Made by a program: the position numbers and the translations under genes. Below, in pieces: positions 52,635 through 64,000 of a stretch of 64,000 bases of DNA (position 1 is the stretch's first letter; each line of letters opens with the position of its first letter). The DNA lies in contig NC_090288.1 of the NCBI RefSeq assembly GCF_037392515.1, positions 59,443,673 through 59,507,672 on the forward strand, written 5' to 3'. Source of the stretch: Haliotis asinina (taxonomy: Eukaryota > Mollusca > Gastropoda > Lepetellida > Haliotidae). The notes below the pieces were generated by a model that did not search any database, was not told where the DNA came from, and worked only from the letters and a program-made list of their open reading frames with translations.

Positions 52635-52745
52635 AAAAACTGTCTGAGTAAGACGGCGGGGGTCATCACTCCACACACTGAATAATGTCAGGAATCGAAT
52701 CTTCGGCATGACTAGCACACTCTTTCACCGCTAGGCTAGTCCTCT
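52635..52745 (-). repeat. tRNA-headed SINE fragment
   Basis: Plus strand CAGGAATCGAATCTTCGGC and CACCGCTAGGCTAGTCC are reverse complements of B- and A-box-like stretches. Confidence 0.6.
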
Positions 52746-52998
52746 ACATTGTACAAGTGTATAATCTTAGGAGATGAAATGTACATTCATCCCGCAGTTG
52801 AGAGTGCAAATATATGAAGTTCACTATTGTGACTGAAACCCCTGTCGTTTGGTGCGCAAAGATGTTTGTCAATAAAATACGTATTATACCATATTTTGTT
52901 TTAGTGTTGACACTGTCATCGGATATTTGAACCCCAACCCCCGTGATCATTACTTACTGTAAATTACTATTTCACAAGAAATGTAAAGACATTCTTAC

Positions 52999-53067
52999 CT
53001 GAACGATTAATATACTTGATATCAGCAGTAGACCCACAGGGCCACAAACTGACAGGTTTAACTTCAT
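52999..53067 (-). CDS. Jagged-like Notch ligand, first coding exon: signal peptide
   Basis: ATG at 53,067 (context AAAATGAAG) opens 23 codons, MKLNLSVCGPVGLLLISSIL and IVQ, ending at CAG|GTAAGA. A short basic start followed by a hydrophobic core is a classical signal peptide. Phase 0 joins it to the MNNL exon. The upstream limit of the 5' UTR is not determined. Confidence 0.88.
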
Positions 53068-53519
53068 TTTGGACGCTGACAACACAACCTGCTGGTACAC
53101 GTGAGCGGTGCGATATCTGGTAGCTGTGACTGTTATTGTATGATAACAAGGGCATCAGTGATAACGGTGATAACAACTTAAGCGATATACGTGTTACAAT
53201 CGTCATGCTTGTCGCTAAACCAAGCTACTCGTCCTCGCCCCATTGTCAGATGCCTCATTGTCATATGCCCCATTTGTCACACGCTGAAGCTGAAACTAAG
53301 ACTAAACTGGCAGAGAGGTCCTTCTAAGTTCTGGCTCTAGTACGGTGCAACGTCTGCCTCGACATTAGACGGACTATAGACTCGCAGACCTTATGGCAAC
53401 CACTTAAGGATATGCATAGCTGTAGATATTGTTGTTGAACTGTAGCGTCGCCTTTGCGTGGCAGATGTGCTGGAAACTAGCCGTTATATAAACTTTATTA
53501 TTATTATTGCTATCATTTT

Positions 53520-53685
53520 ATGTGCCATTTTTTGCCAGATGTACCAGTTATCAGACGCTCCATTGGTCTGATGTCTCATTTGCCAGATGCCTCATTTTGT
53601 CAGATACCCCATATTTTTTGTCAGATGCCCCGACCTTTTGACAGACGCTACATTTTTGTCAGATGCTCCATTTGTTATTGTAACT
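53520..53685. repeat. Degenerate ~20-bp tandem repeat
   Basis: CAGATGCCCCATTTTTGT-like phrases repeated about seven times with substitutions; a few more copies lie at 53,240-53,285. Confidence 0.7.
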
Positions 53686-53989
53686 TTAAATGTCGCACAT
53701 CACACGCCATGTCCATAAAACTATCCGATATTGAGCATGAAGGTTCCCAGAACGCCATAATTAAAAGTATACCTGTTATACCGTGACATCGGCAAACAGG
53801 TCTTCCAGGATCACTACTTTTGCAATTACCCTATTCTTGAACCCATGATTACATACCTTGCACAGGTAGATTCACCATCATATGCTCAGTCTGGGCACAA
53901 CGCATTGGCACATTGATAAGTACCACCAACACCTCATTTTGACATGACCTATGTATGTGTAATCAGTTTATGGTGACAAGCTGGGTACT

Positions 53990-54458
53990 CGGGGATATAA
54001 ACACTACAGACCAGTACCTGTGTCTATGTCTACGTCTCACACCGGGTATCTCGGAGTTATAAACAACACCGACCAGTACCTGTATCTTTGTCTGTGTCTC
54101 TCACCGGGGTCCTCGGGGTTATAAACACTACAGACCAGTACCTGTATCAATGTCTGTGTCTCTCACCGGGAACCTCGCGGTTATATACACTACAGACCAG
54201 TACCTGTGTCTATGTCTGTGTCTCACACCGGGAATCTCAGGGTTATAGACAATACCGACCAGTACCTGTATCTTTGTCTGTGTCTCTCACCGGGGACCTC
54301 GGGGTTATAAACACTACAGACCAGTACCTGTATCAATGTCTGTCTCTCTCACCGGGAACCTCGGGGTTATAAACAATACAGATCAGTACCTGTATCAATG
54401 TCTGTGTCTCTCACCGGGAACCTCGGGGTTATAAACACTACATACCAGTACCTGTTAC
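53990..54458. repeat. ~62-bp minisatellite, about 7.5 copies
   Basis: Unit: GGTTATAAACACTACAGACC then AGTACCTGTATC(A/T)ATGTCTGTG and TCTCTCACCGGGAACCTCG. Confidence 0.93.
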
Positions 54459-54459
54459 C

Positions 54460-55250
54460 TCTCACCTGGATGGTGATGTTGTATTCTATTTATAGAATTA
54501 TTTCTTCTTGAGTTCATCAAATCCAGAATTTCACGTATTTACATGATATTGATATATATTTAATGTTTGACTTTACTAGTTCATTTAAGTTGAAGATTTT
54601 AGTGTTACGTTTAGCAAATCGTTCCGCATTTTATTTTCAGTGCATTCAGAAAACAGACTGTTAGATTTGAACCTTTTTTGTTACAACTGCCCCATCTACC
54701 TGTTACATTTGTCCTGTGCTAGGGGTCAGTTGTAACACTTGCGGTCATTACATATGATACATAATAACTTTGTAATGAAATGACAGTGAATCTCAAATGA
54801 CTTGAGTTTTAAAGCCAAGATTTTTTATGGCAAATTGCTGTGAACGCAAGTGAATATATAGACACTCGGTTAATATTCAAGAATAGACAACACTGTAATA
54901 CGAATTATTTGCATGTTATTAATACTTTTGTAAAGAATTATAAGAATAAAATAAAATGTCTGCATTATATGTTTATTGGCCGTAAATGCCCAATTTTTGT
55001 CAACAAATGGCATTGTGTAATCTGCACATGACTGCACTATGGTTGTTACCGGATCCTCTACAGTAGTGGCAGCTGACTTGAATAACTCCTTCATGGGGTC
55101 TTCTTTTATTTGATAAACTGAAATTTGTAACGCAATATCAGTTTATATATTGATCAGAATATTATTGCCTCTTTCTAAAGGTTTGTTAAACAACACCATG
55201 TTGCGAAATAGATTGTCTAGACTGCGTCTTGGTCATAATGGGATTACCGA
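54460..55250. other. Host DNA without recognised gene
   Basis: AT-rich; short frames only, no splice-supported exon. Confidence 0.55.
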
Positions 55251-55253
55251 GCG

Positions 55254-55362
55254 GGGCCTAGATTTTCGAAGCTTTCTTAGCGCTAAGATTGTCCTAAGTG
55301 CCACACATTTACATTAACTTACGACTATCTCAGCGCTAAGAGAGCTTCGAAAATCTAGGCCC
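55254..55362. mobile_element. Foldback MITE, 31-bp arms
   Basis: GGGCCTAGATTTTCGAAGCT... (55,254-55,284) and its inverted copy (55,332-55,362) differ at one base; 47-bp loop. Confidence 0.88.
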
Positions 55363-55436
55363 AGTAGAGGAATATAATATCGAAGCTGACAAAACCTATG
55401 CATTTATGGCATATATTTAATCACGTTTACTAGACC

Positions 55437-55523
55437 GGGGCATTTTGACTACCCGCGGGGGCAGTTTGACTAAACAAAGGGCAATTTGACCAAAATATGG
55501 GGCATTTTGACCAAATCTGCTGT
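55437..55523. repeat. Short GGGGCATTTTGACCA-type repeats
   Basis: Four tandem units of ~20 bp: GGGGCATTTTGACTA, GGGGGCAGTTTGACTA, GGGCAATTTGACCA, GGGGCATTTTGACCA. Confidence 0.75.
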
Positions 55524-55957
55524 GGATTTTGTAGTTGGGGCGATCTGAGAGGCACCCAACGCAGGTATACGAGTTTCACGCCGATGAAAATATAACGGTG
55601 CACACAAAGACATTCATATGTCATGGCATCGATAGAGGTTTCTGATGAACGGCATGTGAAACAATCGATCGTGTTAATGATAAATCTGTTATCTCAATCA
55701 CAACAAAACGACATAACGAGGAACGTTTTCTGTATCTGAAAATGGTCTATTCTCGAGTTCAGGATGAGCATTCTCTACATGAGGAAGGAATATTTAAATA
55801 GGTATATTAGTAATGGATTGGGTCGGACAGAACACCATCATATACCCTCTGAAAGACTTCGTGGTAGACCATAATGAACACAAATCATTAAAGTAATTGT
55901 GCATGTAGAAACATGTACTTTAGTACTTGTTTGATCGGCATTCTCTAGGTTGGCGTT

Positions 55958-56200
55958 TCAATAGTGAGTCTAATTTTACGCCGCACTCAGCAGTATTCCA
56001 ACTATATGGCGGCGGTCTGTAAATGATCGAGTCTGGACCAGACATGACAGCGATCATCACCAGGAACATCGATCTGCACAACTGGGAACCGATGACATGT
56101 GTCAACCAAGTCAGTGAACCTGACCACCCGATCCCGTTAGTCGCTTCTTGCGACAAGCGTTACTGGAGCAAGTTCTAACCTGGACCTACACGGATATAGT
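55958..56200 (+). repeat. SINE, full body copy
   Basis: TTTTACGCCGCACTCAGCAG through GTCTGGACCAGACATGACAG to ACCTACACGGATATAG. Confidence 0.88.
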
Positions 56201-56416
56201 GAGTTAATAAAGTGTACGACCTTAGTGATAACGACTTCTGGTTTATTGATTGCATAGGGCGACATTTCGATGTAGATTGGCCTTAAAGGCGATAAGCCTG
56301 AAAACGGTAACAGAATCTACACCGAAAGGTCGCTATATACAAGGAACAAGTGACTGTTATCGATAAAGCCGTAAACTTTATCATGTGTTTTAGCATACAA
56401 AAAGCGTGAATTTATT

Positions 56417-56821
56417 GTGCAACGATAAAACAACCAAGATTTCTATAATTTCACACAGACTGAGACAGACTGCTAGGAGACGAATATTATGATATAAACT
56501 CAATCAACCAAATATTTTTTTCTTGATATAGTACGTGAGGAATTATCTGTTCAGCGCTTACTAAAGTAATTCCGGCAACAAATATGGGAAACAAACGTGA
56601 AGCTGATTCAAACTTGTACTTGTGACAAGAAACGAAACATGATCAACAAGACTATATCTGGGAAAATTAATCTGAAGCAAGCTGTACGGTGTGTCATACT
56701 GGGACTGGATTTGTTACACTATCTACCTACAGACTACCTTGACGAGCTGTCAGTCGAACAAGGTTTATCGTACAATCTGTCATAACGAGATGTCAACTCG
56801 ATATTTCATCAAAACTCGTTT
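56417..56821. repeat. 0.4-kb duplication, left copy
   Basis: Begins GTGCAACGATAAAACAACC and ends TCATCAAAACTCGTT. Nearly identical to 57,731-58,128; about 910 bases separate them. Confidence 0.92.
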
Positions 56822-57730
56822 TGGTTGAACAGAACGTGAAAAATCACCCGTTTTCTATGAAGCTACTAGCCATCAGACTGTAGGTTCCAGCCGCCTGTCC
56901 ATGCTTCAAACGAATGCCTGTGAAATAATAATCACTGAAAAGTGGAAATATTTATATGAGGTCTTCAGTATTTTAACATATTATAGCTTCGCATCGCCAA
57001 TCTTATTCAACATGTAAGGTTGGCAATGAAACAGAAGACCATGTGTATGCTGAGGAGGAACACTTTGTATGGATAGACTTCATTATTGCAGTGTCCGCGA
57101 CGTTTGGGTGTAGATCCTAATACCGGGTACCGTAATCAAGCAAATGACACGCAACATATGCACATAGAGAAATATATACATGGAAGGCATTTCAGTTTAT
57201 ACAATATACAAGAGGTTGTGTACAGTGTGATACAATAGAAGAGGCAATGAAGAACTTTTCTTTTCCATGAAAGCGTCGTAACTCATCATGCCAGTTTCTA
57301 AATGTTACTTATGATTTATGTATATGCTTGTAAGTTTAAAGAAATGTACCATGAGTCCAATCAGTGAAGAAGCGTGTGCCCCACCATTACACACGAGTAA
57401 GAGTAACAGAACCAGATTATCTTGTATCGGATCCTATTGTACAGAGGTTATGGAAATGAACATTAGATCCAGAAAACTTTGCTGATATTGCAAAGGTCTT
57501 GCATAGGATCATTTTCAGATTAAAGAATGCCAGTGTGGCACATTTGCCTATAATACAGTAAAATACATCAATACAAGTCAAGCCACTGTAAATTGTATTC
57601 CGAGGCAAGTCTGTCTAGTGATGGGAATAAAACACTTGGGAGAGTATGAGGGCTATGTAAATCACTAACAAGTAAAACATACTATATCATACCACATGCC
57701 TTTACCCCTTGAGCATCAGGTCCTTCAGAT

Positions 57731-58128
57731 GTGCAACGATAAAACAACCAAGATTTCTATAATTTCACACAGACTGAGACAGACTGCTAGGAGACGAATA
57801 TTATGATATAAACTCAATCAACCAAATATTTTTTTCTTGATATAGTACGTGAGGAATTATCTGTTCAGCGCTTACTAAAGTAATTCCGGCATGGGAAACA
57901 AACGTGAAGCTGATTCAAACTTGTACTTGTGACAAGAAATGAAACATGATCAACAAGACTATATCTGGGAAAATTAATCTGAAGCAAGCTGTACGGTGTG
58001 TCATACTGGGACTGGATTTGTTACACTATCTACCTACAGACTACCTTGACGAGCTGTCAGTCGAACAAGTTCTATCGTACAATCTGTCATAACGAGATGT
58101 CAACTCGATATTTCATCAAAACTCGTTT
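57731..58128. repeat. 0.4-kb duplication, right copy
   Basis: Differs from the left copy by a 7-base deletion (AACAAAT missing near 57,890) and a few substitutions. A CGTGCGTGTGTGTGCATGCG purine/pyrimidine tract follows directly. Confidence 0.92.
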
Positions 58129-58197
58129 CGTGCGTGTGTGTGCATGCGCACGCGCATTCATATGCATGCAACTGTGATTGATTAGGAGCTACTGTCC

Positions 58198-58430
58198 CTT
58201 TGTGAGTGAGTATAGTTTTACACCAAACTCAGCAATGTTCAAGATATATGGGGTGCGTGTGTCATTAATTAAGTGTGGACCATACAATCCAGTAATCGAC
58301 AGTATAAGCATTGATCTACCAAATTGGGATAAGATAACATGTGCCAACCAACTCAGCCAGTCTGACCACCAGATCAGGTTCTTCCTACCACAAGAATGGG
58401 TTACTGAAGGTCAATTCCAACCCATATCTT
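58198..58430 (+). repeat. SINE, diverged body copy
   Basis: TTGTGAGTGAGTATAGTTTT, GGACCATACAATCCAGTAAT, CCAACCAACTCAGCCAGTCT and TGGGTTACTGAAGGTCAATT. Confidence 0.75.
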
Positions 58431-58589
58431 CACCGTCTGTTCCTTGTGACATTCTAACAAACATATATATTCTCCATAATTACAAAGGTACCAAAGCACA
58501 GAATCTATGGAGCAGAGAGTAGCTTCTCAAAAACGGTTTCATCCTGTGGATGTTCTGTTCTTGATACTCAGAAGCATTTATTGAACAGA

Positions 58590-58770
58590 TACATGTTGGT
58601 CAGTTGGTTGGTTTGGGGTCCAGTGCCACACCCACCAACTTCCCAGTTCTATGGTGGCAGGCTGTAAATAATCAAGTCAGGACGAGGCACTCCACTGATC
58701 AACAGCATGAGCAATGATCTACGCAAATAGGTTACCTTGACATGTGTAAACCAAGTCAGCGAGTATGACC
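58590..58770 (+). repeat. SINE, diverged body copy
   Basis: GTAAATAATCAAGTCAGGAC, CACTGATCAACAGCATGAGC and GTAAACCAAGTCAGCGAG. Confidence 0.7.
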
Positions 58771-58835
58771 TGTTTGAACCATCTTATATCAAGCATAGGT
58801 TCTCTTCCAGATGTACTTGAAGACAGTGAACACAC

Positions 58836-58938
58836 TGTTGACATGTTTATTATCAAAACAAGTGTAACGCACTGTTAACATGTTTATTATCAAAACAAGT
58901 GTAATGCACTGTTAACATGTTTATTAACAAAACAAGTG
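58836..58938. repeat. ~37-bp repeat, three copies
   Basis: ACATGTTTATTATCAAAACA then AGTGTAACGCACTGTTA, repeated. It places three AATAAA words on the minus strand, which may matter if a minus-strand gene ends here. Confidence 0.85.
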
Positions 58939-59291
58939 TCTGTAACATCTCTACTCCACAGAAACAACCATGTACAACAAATACACACTGCTACAAACAA
59001 TTGCAATAGCTGAGTATGAACAGTTTTCAAAGATTGTTTTCCCCACAAGTAAATGAGGACCTTATCAGAAGTCAAAAGTATCCTTAACTGAGATTCCTCA
59101 TTTTAGATAACCTCCATGCTATACACAGTCTTTGACCTTGATGGCGTTTTCTCTACCTTCCACATTTAAACAATGACCCTTTCATAAACAGATACACAGT
59201 GAAATAATGGATGTTTGCCATATAAGTATATGTACAAGTGACATAGTATTGTTACAATAAATAATATAGCAGAAAGATCATCAGATTTAGT

Positions 59292-59428
59292 TACTGAACA
59301 TTAGCTAGGTGTGGGAGGGAAGTGTCCTGTATGCAAGATGCTTGCAACAGATGGCAGGTGGAACACCAGGGGGGTCAGCTGCTGCACTGCAGAACCTTCC
59401 GTTTGACTGGATCTGAAACAGCCACAAC
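59292..59428 (-). CDS. Possible terminal exon of an unknown minus-strand gene
   Basis: Acceptor GTTGTGGCTGTTTCAG|ATCC (about 59,415) followed by an open frame IQSNGRFCSAAADPPGVPPA ... ICCKHLAYRTLPSHT and a stop near 59,306. Downstream DNA contains AATAAA words. The peptide matches nothing I know. Limits are approximate. Confidence 0.25.
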
Positions 59429-59598
59429 ACTGTGTCACATCCAACACTACATATGATCTCCTACGTATCCTACATATGATACTCTGAGGAACAACTAAAT
59501 ATTTAAAGTAAGCAATGATATTGCAAAAGAAATTAGATTAATCTCATGAGGTATATCAATATTCATTTTCATACCATCACCAAAACTGATAAAGATCT

Positions 59599-59761
59599 GG
59601 GGTCCTTCCACAAAGCAACCTTTGCTAAGGTTAACCTTGACTCCCATTCTTTATCATTGCACTAAGGTTACATACCGGTAAGTTTAAGGTAACCTTAGTG
59701 CAGTGTTATAGAATGGTAGTTAAGGTTAAACATAGCAAAGTTTGCTTTCTGAAAGGAGCCG
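59599..59761. mobile_element. Foldback MITE, imperfect long arms
   Basis: GGGTCCTTCCACAAAGCAAC ... CCTTTGCTAAGGTTAACC on the left pairs with GGTTAAACATAGCAAAGTTT and GCTTTCTGAAAGGAGCC on the right. A second inner palindrome (TGCACTAAGGTTAC / GTAACCTTAGTGCA) lies at its centre. Confidence 0.75.
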
Positions 59762-59772
59762 CTGTAACATCT

Positions 59773-59880
59773 GGGCCTCCTTTCACACAAAAAAAACTTT
59801 ACTAAGCCCAACCTTATTTCTAACGCTGGCATTTAAGGTAAAGGCCTAAGGTTGAAATCTTGATTTGTGAAAGGAGGCCC
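59773..59880. mobile_element. Foldback MITE, GGGCCTCCTTTCACA ends
   Basis: GGGCCTCCTTTCACACAAA and TTTGTGAAAGGAGGCCC are inverted copies; only 11 bases after the preceding foldback element. Confidence 0.8.
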
Positions 59881-61039
59881 TGGCCATTTTCGATGAGAAT
59901 GAATCAGTGACATTGAACCAGTCTAAAAACCTGAATATATATGAGTTGTTATTAATGTTGTTACTTGTCATAATACCAAACAGATTAGCTATCACCAAGG
60001 TATAAGCATCCACACAAAGTACAAAAAGAACATGGAAATACTTCAGTGGAGTCTCTCACTGAGAGGCATGTACAGGTAGTGTGACCCCTGATGAAGGATG
60101 TCTGCTGGTATGTCCTCTGTGTATATTGAGTTTGAGCTGTTGTATATCCTTAATCTTGTTTAGTGCATCTTTGTCCATTAGGTCATAATGCACTCAGTTA
60201 TGTCATCCAAGATATGTCATCATTTTATTTTATGGACAAATAAGAAGACAATTTGTTGACATTTCATGTCAGGTCATGTATTGCTTTTTGTAAAAGTGAA
60301 TGAGAACAGGAACTGAATGTCACTCTAAATTAGTATTACAACACAAATATACAGACAATGATGTCTTCCCATGACAAAATATTTCATCCCCAGATGAATA
60401 TCAATAGCTGTCATACACTATCAAATATTACTGAGTGCACTCTTAAGCCATTATCGTATACATATCACAACCTTTAGGATGTAGTAGACTCTGGGTAGGA
60501 GAACAAACTGCCAAGAGATTCACAAATCCAGGCAGTCATTTATCCTGGTACTATTTGAGAAAACTTGTGTCCACAAAAGCAAACACTGACTGTACATAAA
60601 ATGGAAGGCACAAAATATGCTGTTCTGTATTTGAGTAAAGTGAGATACTACAACATACAGACCAGCAGATATCCTTCAGTCATCTGTCTCATGAACCCCA
60701 GGGACCTAATTTCTGTGAGTTTAGGGAGAATACACAGAATTACCATGGAACCAAGAGGTTGATGATGGCAACTGCTTCACATGCATTACAATACTCATAT
60801 CACAAATCATCATAACTCCAAAATCACCAAAACCAAGTAATGTAATATAATTGTCTTTCTTGACATGCACTGAAAACATCATCTCCAACATGTTCAACTA
60901 CACAAATATCCAAAATGAGTTCTCTTTGATTGAGTACATAAAATCTCTTCTAACTGCTAATAATTTATCAAGAAAGCGCTATCAACATAATCATAACTAT
61001 GTCCCACATAAAGTTTACTTTGGAAGAATTCCTACTGTG
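59881..61039. other. Host DNA without recognised gene
   Basis: No exon, RNA gene or named repeat that I can support. Confidence 0.55.
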
Positions 61040-61310
61040 ACAACTCCAGGTTGGCTGGTTGTCGTATAATGCCACACTCAGCAATATTACAGCAATATGG
61101 TGGCAGTCTGACAATAACTGAGTCTGGATCAGACAATCAAGTGATCACCAACATGAGTATCAGTCTACGCAGCTGGGAACCGATGACATGGGTCAACAAG
61201 TCAGCGAGGTTGACCACCTGATAATGTTAGTAACCTCTTACAAAAAGCATAGTCACCTTTAATGGCAAGCATGGGTTGCTGAAGGCCTATTCTACTCCAG
61301 GCCTTCACAT
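61040..61310 (+). repeat. SINE, body-type copy with tail
   Basis: CACTCAGCAATATTACAGCA, GTCTGGATCAGACAATCAAG, CTGGGAACCGATGACATGGG, then AGCATGGGTTGCTGAAGGCC. The CTCTTAC(A)AAAAGCATAGTCACC join is slightly rearranged. Confidence 0.85.
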
Positions 61311-62034
61311 GTCACATTATGTTAGAACACACAAAATTTACACAAAGTGAAACACTCCTCTCAACCTCTCCATGTGTGTGGATCTCACCGTGGAGAATCC
61401 TAGGTCTTTGCTGAGATAAATAGACAGTTTAAAGGCATCTGCTGAAGTGCGTTGACTTGTGCATGAGTGACAGGTTAGTATTGACATGCATCAGTTAACA
61501 TTAGTGTCACAACATCTACAACAAAGCTCTTCACAGAGTGACTTAGGCATTACTTGTTCTACTATTGGCTTTCAGAATTGTTACATGAAACCCAAATAGC
61601 TTTCCCTGAAGTACATTATTGCACATGTAATTGTTCACAACAGACAACCAGACACTCAACATTCTATTTTCAAAATGACCACAAAATATAAAATTAAATT
61701 GTCTGAGTGTTTCAACAGAATACGTAAACCCACAAGTATTATTATACAGATCTGAATCTAAATCCATGTATTTGGAGATAAACATCAACACAAAATCACA
61801 TGTACTGGTATAATACAGTAGTATGTAAGTCACTTTGTGAATATTCCTGTAGAACAGTCCCCACTCACCATCACCAGGTTACAGCATGGAAATGCTGTGG
61901 ATTAGAACAACGCAAGCACACCTTCATTTAATGCATGTTATTCAAAGTGTGTACCAAATGTTACACCCTCAATCATCTAGCTTATCTTTCATCCAAACAG
62001 AAGAAATCTCACAAAACAAACTGCATTTTCTCAG

Positions 62035-62150
62035 TGTGAGTTAAGTTTTTACACAGCTTTTAGCATTGTACCCATGTGGGGAATGAAAACTGGGGGTTTG
62101 GCATAACGAGCAAATGCATTAACTACTAGGCTACCCTGCCACCCCTTTTC
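62035..62150 (-). repeat. tRNA-headed SINE fragment
   Basis: Plus strand TTTTAGCATTGTACCCATGT and TTAACTACTAGGCTACCCTG are the reverse complement of the head. Confidence 0.65.
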
Positions 62151-64000
62151 TAAGAGCGAGTGAGGTGGACATAAGATCGCTTTGAAAAGTATTCCAGTTC
62201 TAGTTTGTCTGCTTGATGTGACAGGAAAACTTGATGCCACAAGCACCCGTCTGTTGCTGCAACAGCTGTGGTGACTAAACTATAGTCAGTTTGCACTGAA
62301 AATGTACCAATCAGTTTGACTTTAAAGAAGAAAGTATATCAAAGTGAAATTAAATTGCGAATCCTTATAATTTTCCCTTGACGACTGATCATTTAAACCT
62401 CAGAATTTTAGTGTACTTCAGCTAGAAGCTGTTTAACAAACAATCATAGACTCAAATAGCTCTATTTGATTTGTGTTACAAGGGGTAACAGTGAAACAGT
62501 GAAACAAAAGAATGTGCACTACATGATCAGCGTTAACTCAGACAAACCCAACTTGTTATCTGTGTTTCATATAGTGTGCATACCCCCTTGTACTACAAAC
62601 CAATAATAGTGATTTGAATCTATAAATCGTTTGTTAAACAACTTTTATCCTAAGTTTACAAAAATTCTGAGAATGAAATGTTCCATTGGCAAGGTAAAAT
62701 CATGAGGATTGGCAATCATAATTTCAGTTTATTTGATTTACCTTTTAGTGTAAAGTTAAATTCATCGATACATTTTCACTGCAAACAGTTGATAGGGACT
62801 TCCTGATCATGGGTGTCTGGTGCCCCCAAGGGACACAACTCTGCACAGCCAACATCAGTGCCTTAGATAAGTGATTCAGCAAATGTCCCAACATCACTGA
62901 TTCTAAATAATGGGTCATGCTCAGGTTCACAGTGATATTTGGTGGATTCTGAGTTTCTCTACATTTTCCTTCACATGATAGTTAAAATTTGTGATGATGG
63001 ACTTTGATAGAGCTAAACAGCTCCAATCTACTTTTACAGCCTGGATCTATCTCTCACTAAACACAAGTCACACGCTCACTCACATATTCTTTAAAAAATG
63101 TAATTTTACTTTGTGCTGGGCATGAAATGACTCCCTCAGCCTCATTGGATCTGGATACAAAGGATGCACCAAACAATCAGGGCTTTCTTTCAGCACTAAG
63201 AGCATTCTGTGTTTGAATGAAGGGTAAGCCAGTTACACTGAGTCAGTTTGTTACAAGGTATGATGCATAACTCAGACAACCAGGTTAATCGCACAGCATG
63301 CACTGCATACACTTTATACAACATTCCAGAAAGAAAATAAAACGACTAATAATGTGAACCAAAAATTTGCCATGAATTGTGCATAAAATTGAAAACAAGA
63401 AGTTCCTGTCATGGGTTTGCAAGAAATATTAAGTATTGCAATTAACATGCATGCATAATCATATATATTCAAAGACAGTTTACCAACACACAGAGGTTCA
63501 CAATAAAGCATCTGTAACACTGTCATATTCCATCAAACTTCTATTCATAACACTACTTTGTGGCACATATCCATTTCAATCTTCAATTTGAACACTGGAC
63601 CTGCATATTCATGATATATATGATATATACAGTGCTAGGGTAAGTGTAACTTGTAAATATAAAACTAAAATATGTGAATTATTTTAGCATAGTTGTAATA
63701 TTCATAATGTACACATACACCCATGACAGGAAAGATTGAGGTGATCTGTTAGTGCAGTAAGTAGGTTAGCATTGAACTTACACGAAAACAGAAGCCTAAG
63801 ACAGAAAGTATGTCTACACTAGTTAATTCAATCAGCATGTTAGCATCATTCTCCATTATCTAGTGTACTGTATCTCCATCTTATTTAAAACTCTGCAGAC
63901 ACATTTGCCAAGGATATTAGTTCCTGACTTCAGTTTCATCACTCTCAACTTCAGCTGAGCATAAACTTTCTAATACTCAAGAGAGTTTTGTACTGGGACT
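62151..64000. other. Host DNA without recognised gene
   Basis: AT-rich, many short frames, no splice-supported exon. May be intron or 3' flank of a gene outside the window. Confidence 0.55.

Overview
The window reads as chromosomal DNA of a gastropod mollusc, probably abalone-like. This rests on about twenty tRNA-derived SINE copies of a type I associate, from memory, with gastropods, on spliced metazoan genes, and on Tc1/mariner, LINE and foldback elements. The first ~9.4 kb is different: compact, intron-free and gene-dense.

1-~9,400: the structural half of an integrated double-stranded DNA virus or Polinton/adintovirus-like element. It has an A32-like packaging ATPase, a 418-aa protein I read as the double-jelly-roll major capsid protein, a probable penton/minor capsid protein, a 324-aa conserved virion-type protein, a 390-aa coiled-coil/membrane protein, a paralogous pair of possible spike proteins and several small membrane or zinc-binding proteins. 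Genes lie in four blocks (minus, plus, minus, plus) with AT-rich divergent promoters at 3820-3852 and 6171-6199. Nearly all frames are intact. A perfect hairpin with a T-run closes the right block. No polymerase, integrase or protease gene is seen; if present they lie left of base 1. The junction to host DNA lies between ~9,370 and ~9,640.

9.6-33 kb: sparse host DNA with fragments of minus-strand genes: a first coding exon at 14,129-14,215, a possible terminal exon at 12,286-12,399, and three exons of a PAN/Apple - threonine-rich - WSC protein (32.2, 29.4 and 27.6 kb). Between them lie SINEs, two related solo LTR-like copies, Tc1 and mariner relics, LINE relics and several minisatellites.

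33.4-53.1 kb: a complete Jagged/Serrate-type Notch ligand gene on the minus strand. Ten coding exons join in consistent phase: signal peptide, MNNL (three exons), DSL, one 2.6-kb exon with 19 EGF repeats and a Ser/Thr-rich stalk, a two-exon juxtamembrane domain, a transmembrane exon and a short tyrosine-containing tail. The predicted protein is about 1,266 aa. Its introns carry two ~28-copy 49-bp minisatellite blocks inside a recent 1.8-kb tandem duplication, a TTAA-flanked element, a LINE and SINEs. Several repeats begin at, and appear to have grown from, the gene's own splice sites.

53-64 kb: intergenic or 3'-flanking host DNA with minisatellites, foldback elements, SINEs and a 0.4-kb duplication; one possible terminal exon at 59.3 kb.
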